The notes beneath the pieces were generated by a model that worked only from the letters and a program-made list of their open reading frames with translations, did no database searches and was not told the DNA's origin. Source: Pyrus communis (taxonomy: Eukaryota; Streptophyta; Magnoliopsida; Rosales; Rosaceae). From it: 64,000 bases of DNA. Positions 1 to 10,668 of the stretch are shown here, piece by piece. A program made the position numbers and the translations under genes. Numbering within the stretch: the stretch's first letter is position 1; each line of letters begins with the position of its first letter. The stretch is from NCBI RefSeq assembly GCF_963583255.1, contig NC_084808.1, positions 9,075,501-9,139,500 on the forward strand, read 5' to 3'.

Positions 1-281
1 GATCAGTCATTATACCTTCATCATGCCCAACTTCACAAAAGTAGGTGATATAATCTTCTGGAATCGCCGATGTACGAATTCTTTGTGAGGCTTTTCTTGG
101 TGCTTCCAAGGTAATTTGCAACTTATCAGCATCATGCTCAACTATTGCTCCATCTTGTTGTGGTTCATTTATTTGATGACCTTCTGCAGCATTATTTTCA
201 TGTGATGGTTGCGAGAAACTAGTCTGAAAAACTATAGTTTCTCCAAGGCTTTGACTCCCTTCATCATTATTGCTTAACACA

Positions 282-782
282 TCAGTGGGATTCCCAAGAT
301 CCTGAAAAAAAAAAATTGCTAGCATTTTCATCACCATTCACTTCTTCCTCGATGAACTTTGCATTGTTAGTCTCGAAAACCCTAGTCTGCAAGTGTGAAG
401 CATAAAACTTGTAGCCTTTAGACTTCTCAGGAAAACCAATAAAGTGACAACTCACTGTCCTTGAATCAAGTTTCTTTTCTTGCGGATTATACATTCTTGC
501 TTCTGCCCTACAACCCCATACATGTAGGTGATTGATGCTAGGTTTCCTCGAAGTCCAAAGTTCAAAGGGTGTCTTGCTCATTGATTTGCTAGGAACACGA
601 TTCATTATATAGTTTGCCATCTTTAATGCTTCTCCCCAAAGAAACTGAGGTAGAACTGACCTGCTCATCATGTTTTTTGTCATCTCTATCAATGTCCTAT
701 TCCTCCACTCCGCCACACCGTTTTGATCAGGCGTCTCAAGTGTGGTGTACTGAGCTTGGATGCCACACTCTTCTAGATACAT
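282..782 (-). pseudogene. copia A integrase core C-terminal part and linker
   Basis: 166 residues. Contains the third catalytic position of the D,D,E core ([10 protein letters not shown]) and the usual continuation P-Q-F-L-W-G-E-A-L, then V-W-G-C-R and [13 protein letters not shown]. It ends at an A-rich run (304-313) that causes a frameshift; the linker toward RT continues in another frame through 1-280 with P-R-K-A-S-Q-R-I-R. A stop at about 780 separates it from the upstream part of the core. Confidence 0.88.
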
Positions 783-903
783 AGCCAGCGGTCCCTTTTA
801 TTGCCCAACCTCAGTGAACCTGCCAAAGTATTCTCTTCCCCTATCCGATCTCAAAACCTTAATTGTAGTGTTTAATTGGTTGTCTACTTTTGTTTTAAAA
901 ATT

Positions 904-1296
904 TTAAAACAATTTGGGACTTGTGATTTTTCTGAAATTAGATAGACACTTCCATACCTTGAAATCATCAATAAAAGTCACAAAATAAATATTTCCACAG
1001 ATTGTTTTAACTGGAAAAGGACCACAAACATCCGAATGAATTATTTCTAACAGTTTTTGACTTCTTGTTGCGTCCTTTTTCTTGGTTTTAGTTAACTTGC
1101 CCTTGTAACAATCCACACACTCATGCAAGTCATTAAAATCCAAGGCTGGCAAAATATTTTCATGCACCAAACGCTGCAGTCTTTGCTTTGAAATATGACC
1201 TAACCTTCTATGCCAAAGCATGGAAGAAAGATCATTTGATAAAGGCCTTTTCATTCGAACAGAAGAGTCTAAAGTGTAACAACTCAAATCATTCAT
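904..1296 (-). pseudogene. copia A GAG-pre-integrase and integrase N-terminal part
   Basis: 130 residues. The start matches the GAG-pre-integrase region (L-W-H-R-R-L-G-H-I-S-K-Q-R-L), which carries the histidines of the zinc-binding fold; the pair C-V-D-C follows. The first catalytic aspartate of the integrase core is in H-S-D-V-C-G-P-F and the core continues to F-V-T-F-I-D-D-F. The frame then fails near 950 and the C-terminal residues of the open stretch are out of frame. Integrase would insert element cDNA into the host chromosome; this copy cannot. Confidence 0.88.
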
Positions 1297-1307
1297 GACA
1301 ACACAAT

Positions 1308-1988
1308 CTAATGATCATTCATGCCCATCAATTGACTCAAATTATTTTTCATAAAGATCCTTATGCTTTCATCATCACCAACGAAAGGAAAACCGTCTTT
1401 TACAAGTCTTGAAGCAGAAATTAAAGACCTAGTTAAAGTAGGAACATAAAGTACATCTGAAAGTTCTAAAATAAAGCTTGATGACAACTTGAGCTTGAGG
1501 TTGCCTATTGCTTCCACAACCACTTTATTCCCATTGCCCACATGCACTTCAAAGACTTCATTACTTGTTGACATTTTTCTTGAAAATCCCTGCAAGGAAT
1601 TGGTAATATGCACCGAACAACCAGTGTCAAACCACCAAGTATTTGGAGGGGCTTCAACAAGTAAAGTTTGAAAACAAACAAAAACATTGAAATCCTTTGT
1701 ACCTTTTCCTTTCTTCACTGCCCATTTTTTACGTTTCTCGCAGTCCCTTTTCAAGTGTCCATATTGTTTGCAAAAATAGCATTTCACATTCTCCAAATTT
1801 GGCCTAAGGTTTTGAGGTCCTTTAGAGGAAGAAGCAACATTGGCAGTAGTAGTGGAGGTATTAAAAGGCTTAGTTTGCTTACCGGCATTCACCATAGGAT
1901 TCTTACTTGCATTGTAGTCAACAAGGTTCACCACCGCACTCTTTGCACAATTCAGCCTGCTCTCCTTTTGTGCACAGATAGAAATCAT
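1308..1988 (-). pseudogene. copia A Gag zinc knuckle plus aspartic protease
   Basis: 226 residues. A CCHC zinc knuckle (C70-x2-C73-x4-H78-x4-C83) binds element RNA, followed by a lysine-rich stretch and then the protease with its catalytic D-T-G triad at about residue 121 (W-W-F-D-T-G-C-S-V-H) and the G-N-G-N-K flap-like segment. The L-Y-V-P-T-L...L-I-S-A-S-R-L tail is the usual lead-in to the GAG-pre-integrase domain. In an active copia protein this is one continuous polyprotein with the pieces on both sides; here stops separate them. Confidence 0.9.
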
Positions 1989-2153
1989 CTCATCGAGACT
2001 CCATTTCTCCTTTTAAGTATTGTACGACACCTTAAGTTGTTCAAATGACTCAGGAAGGGATGAAAGAGCCATGTGAACAACAAAGGAATCATCAATTGGC
2101 ACCTCCAGATCCTTAAGCTTGGCGGCAGCCTCTACCATTTTCAGTATATGCTC

Positions 2154-2456
2154 CTAGACACTCGTTTTGCCATCGAACTTCTGAGAAGTCAGTGTGGTCA
2201 TCAGGTTCGCCATCTCTCCTTTCTTGGAAATCTTGAATTTTGCTCCAACAGCCTCAAGGAAAGCCTTAGCTTTGTCACCTGACGGTATGCCACCTCTCAC
2301 AGCCTCACTAATGGACCTTTTCATGACCATGAGAGCCATTCGATTTGACTTCTCCCATTTCTCAGACTTCAATCTTTGCTCCGCAGTGCTGTTCGTTGTC
2401 ACAGCAGGTGGTTCATCCTCCCTCAGTGCAAGGTCATAGTCCATTAAGCCAAGCAC
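2154..2456 (-). pseudogene. copia A Gag fragment
   Basis: A 100-residue open stretch of the UBN2-type Gag of copia elements: it contains an L-W/K-S-E-K-W...N-R-M-A-L-M-V-M-K segment followed by helices ending in an F-L-E-A-V-G-A-K-F pattern and the T-L-T-S-Q-K-F-D turn typical of this Gag. Gag forms the virus-like particle that packages element RNA. The first part of the protein lies further right (to about 2540) and the frame is broken before the downstream zinc-knuckle segment. No intact start was chosen; the coordinates are only the open stretch. Confidence 0.75.
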
Positions 2457-3116
2457 AATCTCTACATCCTATCTCCACTTTTTGTAATTCCCTCCATTAA
2501 GTGGTTTAAGGGAGGAAAAGCTTAGTGCATTCGCATTCACTGTCAAACCAAATAAAAGTTAAACAACATTGTAAACAATGTTACAACTATCACAATATAT
2601 GCAACACCTTTGGGCAAGATAAACGACCGTAGTTTTTATTTTTTTATTTTTTTATTCACATAAAACCATATGCATCCTGATTACATAGCCCTTTTAACAA
2701 ATACTTAAGTTACAACACATATTTCAAATCTTTGGATAAGAAAATAGTTGGCTCAAACATTCATTAAAAACCTATGTACTGATTCATAAATCCAACCAAT
2801 TAACCTTCTTCTCTTTAGAGTAGTACGTTATCATGTCATGACTTATAGAACACAACCATGCCTCCTTCCTTATAAACAAAATTTCTTAAAAAACTTCACT
2901 TTGGTAAAGCTTTACAAACAGTTGTTTCAAATGGTTTTATCAGCATGTATCCTTCAATGATGTTAAGGTTGGAACTTAAATCATCTTAGCGCAGAATCCA
3001 TTCATGTACTTGTGATACTCAAGAAACCAAATCATTAGTAAAACACGAAAAGATGAATAAATCAATTAAGCAAACTTCCTTATACACATCAAAGAATCTA
3101 TGAAGAGCTATTATAT

Positions 3117-3128
3117 GCTCTGATACCA
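3117..3128 (-). other. Primer binding site of copia A
   Basis: The plus strand reads GCTCTGATACCA, the reverse complement of TGGTATCAGAGC, the site complementary to the 3' end of initiator tRNA-Met used by most plant copia elements. It sits two bases inside the LTR edge at 3131. Confidence 0.9.
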
Positions 3129-3130
3129 AA

Positions 3131-3337
3131 TGCTGGAATTTAATATAGCCGCAAACATAGATTACGAACATGCATGTAGTATTGTGATTTGAGTTCTGAC
3201 CTTGTGAAGCCATTGATCACAGGGAAAAAAAGGAAATCTTCTACTCAAGGAGGACCTAATGTTCTTTCTAGAATAGGGCTAGATTTTCTGATATATGAAC
3301 TTATTCCTCTTGAGTAGGGACTCAGGTGTTTCCAACA
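3131..3337 (-). repeat. 5' LTR of copia A
   Basis: About 207 bp bounded by TGCTGGAA on the left and TTCCAACA on the right, the usual short inverted termini of copia LTRs. The primer site abuts its left end, two bases away. The right boundary is supported because gypsy homology restarts directly after it (tttgcctcaggg...). The matching 3' LTR is outside the window, so LTR divergence cannot be read. Confidence 0.8.
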
Positions 3338-4083
3338 TTTGCCTCAGGGATTTCCAATGCAACACGACATATTAAAAATCACTACTCCCACAGATTTTAG
3401 CTCTCTTTACACTTAAGCAAACACTTAACCGCAGTCACCACTCACTAGCTCGCATTTAATCAATTAAAACAACATTTCGAAAGTAGTAACATGCCTTAGA
3501 GAATTCGCTCAATTCCTCACCGAATATACTCTTTATTTTCACACAGATTTTCTGACTACACTCCTTACACTAAGTATATGTGAGAAGATTGATGTAAACA
3601 TGTAGACTAGCAATCACATATGTTATAATAAAGAAAGCAATTTCTGGAATTTTTAATACATGTATATATGATCTCATGAACGAAATGCCACTACTTAGAA
3701 GTGAGAACTAGGGATTCCATATGCTCATACCAATTTCAAACTCCACATATTGAAACACATAACAATCAAGATAGAAGTCTAAGGGTTGTAACGGAGCTAG
3801 GGTATTGGCTAACGAAGAAAGGTAAGGATAAAAAAAAGTTCTTAAAGTGATAGTAAGCAAAGTAATGAAATAAACACTTAGAATTCACTTTTGAATGCAG
3901 AAATCAACTTTAAACACCCAAGGGAAGATTCACACATCACTTAGGGTCAGATTCAAACTTTTGGACCCTTTCTTCAACAACCATAACTTGTGAGTTCGTT
4001 CTCACTTATTTCTCAACTCTTTTTCTTTTCTTTTCTTTCTTTTTCACGTTTATTCTTCTTTTCTTTTTTTTTTTGTTTTTTTT

Positions 4084-4114
<31 letters not shown>

Positions 4115-5186
4115 TTTTAAGTTTCATATTTCCAAAGAAAACCTTCCCCCACACTTGTTTTTCTGCAAAATGTAGATCAAAAGGAATTCCCTCTAAGTCA
4201 TGCTTTACTATTCTTTAACAACAAGGGTATGGATAGTCCTAATCTAGGCTAGGTAAGGATAATGTGGCTAACAAAGAAAATAAGCTAAATAAGGCTCAAA
4301 TGGGTTAAATCTACAATACATATGCAAAGGGACAAGGCTTTTTGGCTCTGGTTTAACTAAACAACTTCATCTTATTGTATGTTATGCAGTCAATATCATG
4401 CTTTGAATGAAACGGGCTTGAGTTCTAGTATTTGGAACTATAATGACGAAAATGCATTCTAAGTAGCAACCAAGCAAAGAAATAATGAGATCATGCAATG
4501 ACTTAGAAAACAAGAATTCACAGATTACTAACTCTCCAAACAAAGTTTAAGCTTAAGTCTCTCAGGGTTGTAGCGTTAATTTGAGTTCCTTCCTTCAAGC
4601 ATGTTACAAAAACTGATTTTTTTTCCTTTTTGTGATTACATGTGAATTCGTAAACGACAACTACAACTAAGCATAAACCAAAGAGCAAATCAAACTTCCA
4701 TCCATGTTTGTAACTTTCTTTAACAGTCATGTAATTAAAAACCAAATCCTCATCATTGTGTTGGAAGGTACCCCAAGACACAAACAAACATAAAAAACGA
4801 CACTAAAAACGACTCTTTTTGGGTTTTTCAAAACTTTTTCGATTTTTTTCTTCAAATTTTCGTATTTTCCTTTCAAAACACAATATAAACACTTAAAAAC
4901 AGTGAGTAACAACTTTAGAAGTGACAGGTGATTAAATCTGACGAAGTTTCATGAAAAACACTTTGTTTACCCCCTCTCCCCCACACTTCAACCAAACATT
5001 GTCCTCAATGTTTCAAACATAGACTCACACACAAACCATTAAACAACAGCTAACAAACATGACATGTATGGCAAAGTAAAAGCAATAAGGAGTAGGGTTA
5101 AGAATGTAAATCTGGTTGTGGATTGTTAGAGATTCTTAGGTCTTCTTTATTCAATTGCATGGGTTGCCTCCCTAGGAGTGCTTGCT
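3338..5186 (-). other. 3' region of element A (non-coding)
   Basis: No convincing gene. It aligns in order with 41154-43000 and with 58762-60682. It holds a T-rich run (about 4010-4125; A-rich on the element strand), two PPT-like motifs (plus-strand CCCCCACACTT at 4146-4156 and 4978-4988) and a hairpin (4994-5013). Small open stretches of 60-90 codons here are not conserved between copies, so I do not call an env-like gene. Confidence 0.75.
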
Positions 5187-5217
5187 TTAACGTCTTCCAG
5201 TCAGACGATACCTCCTT

Positions 5218-5568
5218 TTAAGCTTCATTAGTGCCCATGGCATGGAAGGGTATGTCGTCCACAACACGCTCCTCAAAATTCTCATAGTAAGGCTCAATGA
5301 ATGGAAGGGGATAGTGATCCTTCCTGATTGTGGTGTTGAGCTTCCTAAAGTCAATGTAAACACTCCCACCACCTTGGATTCGATTGGGTACCTGCACCAA
5401 AGAAGGTAACAACCTATTAGTTGAAATGGGAATTGGAATTGTGATAAGTGGTTTACCAATATACGACGACGGAGGCTCAAAAGTGGCAGCACTGTCAACA
5501 ACTTCACTAGGGGTGATTTCGGCCAAATTGGGTGTTTTGAGGGCAGTGGTGTGTTCCTTGTGCTCCAC
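5218..5568 (-). pseudogene. RT stump fused to integrase C-terminus (internal deletion junction)
   Basis: The 116-residue frame begins in the protease-RT linker, enters the first RT block (D-F-R-K-L-N-T-T-I-R-K-D-H-Y-P-L-P-F) and then runs straight into E-P-Y-Y-E-N-F-E-E-R-V-V-D-D-I-P-F-H-A-M-G, which matches the last residues of the pol polyprotein of element C (K-P-Y-Y-E-S-F...H-Y-A-V-G-S-H-E-G at 58690-58761). Everything between, including the catalytic RT aspartates, RNase H and the integrase core, is missing. The fused frame stays open across the junction near 5300. Confidence 0.85.
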
Positions 5569-5628
5569 TCCAATTCCCTCTTCGATGGTGGTTTGAAATA
5601 CATCCTTCTTGATAGGTGTTGAACGTTC

Positions 5629-5871
5629 CTACCCTATATCTTTATTCACATCAATGGAAAAACAAGGATGAACATCATTAGGATTCTTAATAGATTCAGA
5701 AACATTGAATTTAATTATATCACCACCAATTTCTGTTGTTAATGCTTCCTTGGCCACATCAATCTTGGTTTGGGTTGTTTTCATTAATGGTCTTCCAAGT
5801 AGGATTGGCAAAGGAGGACAATGGGCTGAATCTTCCATTTCAAGCATATAGAAATCAGCTGGAAAAATCAA
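5629..5871 (-). pseudogene. element A protease C-terminal segment
   Basis: 80 residues: I-F-P-A-D-F-Y-M-L-E-M, then P-I-L-L-G-R-P-L-M-K-T, the conserved I-L-L-G-R-P-F signature near the end of retropepsins, and D-V-A-K-E-A-L-T. Continues in the same direction as the 5881-6258 fragment, separated by a stop codon where element C is open. Confidence 0.85.
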
Positions 5872-5880
5872 ATGGTCTAC

Positions 5881-6258
5881 CTACACCAAAACATCTTCCA
5901 AAACTCCTTTTGGATATGCATTAGAACGATCAACTAATTGAATAATAACTCCGTCATTTTTCAGCTCTCCTAAGTTCATAGATGCATAAATAGAGTAAGG
6001 CATGACATTAATGGATGTACCTAGGTCTAACATGGCATGCACAAACCTTGTATTACCAATTACACAAGGGATTGTGAAACTACCTGGATCCTTGCATTTA
6101 GGTGGCAGCTTTCTTTGCAACATTGCAGAGACATTTTCACTTACATGTACCACCTCTTTCTCCCAAATTTGTTTCTTTGTTGTACAAAACTTCTTCAAAA
6201 ACTTGGCATACTTCGGAATTTGCTTTATTGCATCAAGAAGAGGGATATTGACTTGCAC
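5881..6258 (-). pseudogene. element A aspartic protease
   Basis: 125 residues. P-P-K-C-K-D-P-G-S-F-T-I-P-C leads into the active-site motif D78-L-G-T-S (M-L-D-L-G-T-S-I-N-V-M-P-Y-S), the Athila-type variant of the retropepsin D-[ST]-G triad. The end, A-Y-P-K-G-V-L-E-D-V-L-V, is the characteristic turn after the flap. A stop separates it from the protease C-terminus at 5629-5871. Confidence 0.9.
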
Positions 6259-6291
6259 TTTCCGAAATGTCTCTATAATGTCTTTTTCATT

Positions 6292-6639
6292 CTATTCGTT
6301 CCTAGATTGCATAAATCTGTAAGGAAAAGGCGCATTGGGTGGAATATGATTAGAAACAATTGAATTTGGATCTACCTTACCTGAATTTGACGATTTGGGA
6401 TCCTTAGAAGGCTGAGGCAAGGGTTGCTCCAACCTTGTCGTGGCCTTGCCTTTCTCCTCTTCTTTGTGCAGCAGCTTTTCATCCTCCTTTTGGCTTGATT
6501 TGGATGGTTGTGGGTCGGTTCCAACTTCCTTGCCACTTCTTAACGTGATAGCATTGGCAGCTTCAAATCCTCCACTTGGATTCACAAAGGTTGAACTACG
6601 TAGTTTGCCTTGTTCTCTAAATTGTCCCATGAACTCCAC
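6292..6639 (-). pseudogene. element A Gag-protease linker
   Basis: 115 residues of low-complexity, charged linker: M-E-F-M-G-Q-F-R-E-Q-G-K-L, A-I-T-L-R-S-G-K-E-V-G, then Lys/Glu-rich and Pro/Gln-rich stretches and P-P-N-A-P-F-P-Y-R-F. The same order is seen in element C at 52490-52800 and in the young element at 45029-45949. No enzymatic function is expected. Confidence 0.75.
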
Positions 6640-6873
6640 GATCTACCCCATTTGCTTCTTCAATTCATCCACCTCTTTAGCTTGATTTTGTATCTCTTTG
6701 GCTTAATTTTGTACTCCCTATGTCAAAGAGGTGAGTAATTGAATAACTTTATCATTATCCAAAGACATACTTGAATTTGGTTGAACCGGGGGTGGTTGAG
6801 GTTGCATTAGTATAAATGGCCTTTGAAATACCCCAGGGGGTGGCTGTTGAAATCCTCCTTGTTGTTGAGGTTG

Positions 6874-7140
6874 TTAAGGCTCCCTCCACTTCATGTTTGG
6901 GTGATCTTTCCATCCCGAATTGTAAGTGTTGGCGTATGGATCATGCCTTGGTTGACTTTGGCCTTGATAGCCCATGGCATTGGCACTTTCCCATCCTCCA
7001 TTCTCTATCAATTGAGGACACTGCTCATATGGGTGTCCTTGCATGGTGAACACGCCACATACACTTGCTTTTTGCACTTTGGATCCATCAGCAACCTGTG
7101 ACACAAGAACAATGATATTATTGAATTTTAGAAATTGCAC
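6874..7140 (-). pseudogene. element A Gag C-terminal part with damaged zinc knuckle
   Basis: Contains V-C-G-V-F-T-M-Q-G-H-P-Y-E-Q-C. The intact knuckle in element C is C-x2-C-x4-H-x4-C (C-G-V-C-S-I-Q-G-H); here the second cysteine is phenylalanine, so zinc binding would be lost. The following E-N-G-G-W-E-S-A-N-A-M-G-Y segment and the Q/P-rich tail align with element C. It is one frame away from the main Gag frame. Confidence 0.8.
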
Positions 7141-7996
7141 TTACCTCATTCACTTGTTGTTGTTGCCGTGGGGGGTCTCTTTGTCCAACTCCTTCGTATT
7201 GTTGTGCATTCAAGGCTCGATTGGCTTTGAGGATTTTGGCAGCAACGGGGGTTTTGTTAACCAAAGCTCCTCCCGCTGAGGCATCTAGCATTTGTCTTTC
7301 AATTGGAAGGAATCCTTCGTAGAAATATTGAATTAGAAGTTCTTCTTTCATTTGATGTTGAGGACATGATGCAACGAGAGTCTTGAAACGCTCATAATAC
7401 GCCGGAAAGGATTCTCCTTGATTTTGTTGAATGCCACTAATCCTCGTCCTCAAAAGAATGACTCTTGATGTTGGAAAAAACTTCTCCAAGAATGCTATCT
7501 TCATGCTTTCCCAAGAAGTCACGGTTCCAGGTGCCAATTCGTACAACCAATCCTTAGCTTTTTCCAAAAGAGAGAATGGAAAAGCTTTCATCTTCAAAAT
7601 GTTGCCATCCATGTTGATTGGGGTCATGCTTGAACATACTACTTCGAATTCCTTCAAGTGCTTGTTTGGATATTCCATGGACAGCCCATGGTATTTGGGA
7701 ATATGATGCAGCAAGCTAGACTTCAATTCGAACTCATCGGTCTTGTCTTGAGCTGCCCTAGGATATTGAATGCATAGGGGTACGACATTGTCCAATCTCA
7801 AGACTGAAAGTTCCTTGATTGTTCGATTATCCGCAACCATGATTTGTTTTTCCTCTTGTTCTTTTTCAAACTCAGATTTAGAGCTAGAACTAGGTGGATT
7901 AAGTTCTGGCTCCTTCCTCTTTCTTCTCAAAGTTCGCTCAAAATCGTTGTCAAACTCTAAGATATGTGCACGAATAGGTTGAGAACTTCGAGTCAT
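7118..7996 (-). pseudogene. Athila-like Gag (element A), long open frame
   Basis: From the M-T-R-S-S-Q-P start (chosen because element C uses the same start) about 292 residues are open. The central part is a Retrotrans_gag domain: F-E-L-K-S-S-L-L-H-H-I-P-K-Y-H-G, D-W-L-Y-E-L-A-P-G-T-V-T-S-W, F-L-E-K-F-F-P-T-S-R, E-S-F-P-A-Y-Y-E-R-F and Q-Y-F-Y-E-G. This protein would build the particle. It is the best preserved frame of the element, and unlike element C it has no stop after F-F-P-T-S. The frame is lost at about 7118-7140, just before the knuckle. Confidence 0.9.
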
Positions 7997-8110
7997 AAAC
8001 TGGTACCTAAAGAAAATAAAACAAAACAAAACAAAACAAAATAAAATCAGTAACCAAAATTAAAAGACATGAAAACAAAAGAAAAAAGAGGGGATTAGCA
8101 AAATTGCTAA

Positions 8111-8128
8111 TCCCCCGCAACGGCACCA
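8111..8128 (-). other. Primer binding site of element A (tRNA-Asp type)
   Basis: The plus strand TCCCCCGCAACGGCACCA is the complement of TGGTGCCGTTGCGGGGGA, a slightly mutated form of the TGGCGCCGTTGC site used by Athila-type elements. It lies 6 bases inside the LTR. Confidence 0.88.
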
Positions 8129-8134
8129 AAAATT

Positions 8135-10024
8135 TGATGTGATATATAATAGCATACAAATTTAACCCTTTTATTAACACTTGTAGTAAAGATGTAAGTA
8201 GAGATCGTTCTAGGCCGGGGATTAGGAGGGATTGCTAATCTACTTAAAACTGACTCAAAAACACTAAACTTGGCTTAAAAACACTTAACTAGACTCGAAG
8301 AACTCAAAATAAACTAAAGAGACTCAAAACAACACAAAATAATCAAAAAGACTGAAACTAGACACTAAAGGGTGATTTGGACGAAAATTAATTTTAACTT
8401 GACTCAAAACACTTAAAAACACAAGTTGGGGTAGATTCTAACTAATTTGACACAACAAAGTAAAGGGGATTGGGTTTTTGACGAATTTAAAACTTAAACA
8501 AACAAATTGCAGAAACTAAGTAAAGGGATACAAATTTGGGTGAATTGATGGGTGATTGGCTAGCTAGAGGATCATTCTCCACACATAACACACTTGCATG
8601 AAAATCGATTTCCAATTGCTTTTCCAATAAACCATGAACCTCAACGCCCCAGATTAACCGTGAACAGCACTAATTAACCCTCTGATTTTCCTTAAGTCAT
8701 TGAATTGGATGGACAACGCATCAGCAACCAAATTATTCTTCAATAGTTCCCTACATGAACAGCATAATAGATATACAATCAAAGATCATTAAACTTTGTG
8801 AAAATCATAAGCATTGACAAGGCATTCGTAACTATGAACAGCATGATACTCCTGCCAGGAATTTACTTAACACGATTGTGACTAGCAGCCTCCACTACTT
8901 ATGAATATAAGTTCATAACAATTAGGTGAAACTCCCTTATATTCTAGCATCAAATTCATGCATGGAAACTAAGTATGCATCCTTAATCAACAAACAAGAA
9001 TAAGTTATGAATCAAACAATTAAGTAAATTGTATTCACGATTTATGAAATCACAACTGGAAGTAATCAATTCATATTGCAAAAATGTTCATGGCTTTGAA
9101 TTCTCCTCTAGCTAAAACGAGTTTAACTCCTCATGTTCGCAATTTAACAAAGAAAACTTAAATTAAACATTGAAAACAAAAGATTGAATACACCTAGAAA
9201 CGCTCCAACAATCCAATAAGTCTTGAATGGCAGGTACGACTCCAAGCTATCCTCTCATTCCTTGCAAAGCTGCGGCACAAGTGTGGTTGTGGTTGAAATT
9301 GGGTTGTGGTTTGTGGTGGATGGGTGATGCGGAATTGTGTGTGTGAAGGATGGATGGAATGGTTGTATGAATGGTGGTCCTTTTGTGCGGCATAATCTAT
9401 TTATTTAAAGGGAGAAACCCTAATTAATATTGGAGAAGGATTTGTAATCCAAATCCACAAGGAAAAAGGCTAATTAAATCAGAATCCAAGAAGAAAAGGG
9501 AAAGAAAGGGTGCGGTAGATCCTAGAGAGAAAGGGAAAGGGGTTGGCTGCAAGGAAAAGGTATTCTAGAAGGGAAAAGGTGCGGCTCCCTTTAGGAATGG
9601 GATTAGGACTTCTAGAAACATCTATTTAAGTGTCCGAAATTAATTAGGGATCCTCTTGGCAGCTGGAGCATAAGTAGGAAAATATTAGGATTGACTAAGT
9701 CAAAATAAGGTAGTTTGGCTCTTGTTTCCTTCTTTCTTTGCTGAGCTTCATATCTTATTTTTCTTGAATTAATTCTTCCATCTCTTTAGAATATTCTTAG
9801 CCCTTCTAGAACTTCAAATTCGTCCATCCACCTTGCTCTATGCATGTGTTATCCATTCTAAACCCAAAACTGCTCTAAAATGCTCCAAATTGCCTTTTCT
9901 TGCCACTTTAGTCAATTGAACCTAGAAACACACGAAAGTAGCTTAAATTAATATAATAAATAGAAACTAACTTACTAATTGCAAGGAATTAAACTAACAA
10001 AGTCGTATAAATATGCTTCTATCA
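8135..10024 (-). repeat. 5' LTR of Athila-like element A
   Basis: 1890 bp, starting TGATGTGATATATA and ending GCTTCTATCA on the plus strand. Boundaries were set by the primer site on the left and by the switch to copia protease coding sequence at 10025 on the right. It is related to the LTRs at 31469, 39121, 46313, 48750, 56136 (for example the 'lightly conserved' AACGATCTCTACTT-type block and the shared 3' terminus). The octamer-like TGAACAGCA occurs three times (8661, 8756, 8835); see findings. Confidence 0.85.
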
Positions 10025-10445
10025 GTATAGTTGTAGTATACATATCACTCAGGATACGCTCCAACTTCTTTAGAATATGCTTCTGGCCATATTCATAGAA
10101 AGTGATGCACAGAATTTCAACTCCGTTTTCCACATAGGTTTCAGCGTGATAATTATTGTCTCGAATGTTTTTAAAGCTCAACAACGTTTTTTCGGAACGT
10201 AGAGAATAAACTGCCTCTTTAATGGTCAATTCAATGCCATTAGACAACACTATATGGGCACTTCTGTATTCTTCGATTAGGTTAGATAGATATGAGAAGG
10301 TTGTCAGAGGTGCATTCTTATGTACGAAGTTAGTGAAATAGGTGCACTCACGCAAAACGGTGTATGTGGTTGCACTATCTGCTAGATAACTAGCTGCCCC
10401 ACTATTCATACCTAGAAATAAATCAATTGAATTGGTCAAATGCAT
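10025..10445 (-). pseudogene. copia B protease region, joined at its end to a gypsy LTR
   Basis: The open frame of 156 residues starts in copia sequence: catalytic D23-S-A (Y-L-A-D-S-A-T-T-Y-T), G-S/E-A-like R-S-A-H-I-V-L-S-N-G, then L-L-S-F-K-N-I-R and G-Q-K-H-I-L-K-K-L. At 10024 the frame crosses into the LTR of element A, adding about 16 unrelated residues before the stop at 9975. Thus the natural protein is interrupted by the insertion. Confidence 0.8.
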
Positions 10446-10668
10446 AAAAGTTCAAAAACATAAATCCATTCAATTAATTATTCGAGAAAATAATCCATAA
10501 AACTTAATATCCAAAATTAAAACAAACACCAACAAATTATCTAAACATAAAGGAAATTGTTCAAGACTTAAACCAAAAACAAAAGGGGAGGGAGAGGTTT
10601 CGACCAATATAGTGGAATTCGGCCCCAAGGGTAAAATTCAGCTAAAATGTAGGCCAATGTCTAAGATT

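Larger units (their letters stand above)
1..3337 (-). mobile_element. Ty1/copia element A, partial (5' half; 3' half lies left of the window)
   Basis: Reading leftwards, the order is 5' LTR (3131-3337), tRNA-iMet-type primer site, gag, zinc knuckle, aspartic protease, GAG-pre-integrase and integrase, which is the Ty1/copia order (protease and integrase ahead of RT). RT, RNase H and the 3' LTR are off the left edge. Reading frames are broken by several stops and frameshifts, so the copy is dead. The flanking DNA right of 3337 is the 3' region of an Athila-like gypsy element and aligns with the uninterrupted version near 41241-41280, so copia A inserted into that element. Confidence 0.9.
3338..10024 (-). 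mobile_element. Athila-like Ty3/gypsy element A, non-autonomous, 3' end missing from window
   Basis: Right to left: 5' LTR, tRNA-Asp-type primer site, gag, protease, a short RT stump joined directly to the C-terminal end of the integrase region, then a long 3' region (3338-5186). About 4 kb present in element C (most of RT, all RNase H and most of integrase) is absent. Copia A interrupts the 3' region at 3337/3338. The element sits next to the protease domain of copia B, which it probably split; the other half of that copia would be left of the window. Confidence 0.88.

Noticed and set aside
3990..4175. Small protein rich in Phe/Leu
   Set aside because: Translation of a poly-T tract in the 3' region of element A; the tract differs in length between copies.
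4518..4912. env-like gene between pol and 3' LTR of element A
   Set aside because: Frames of 61-89 codons are not kept at the aligned places in the young element or element C, and there is no convincing signal peptide plus membrane anchor pair.
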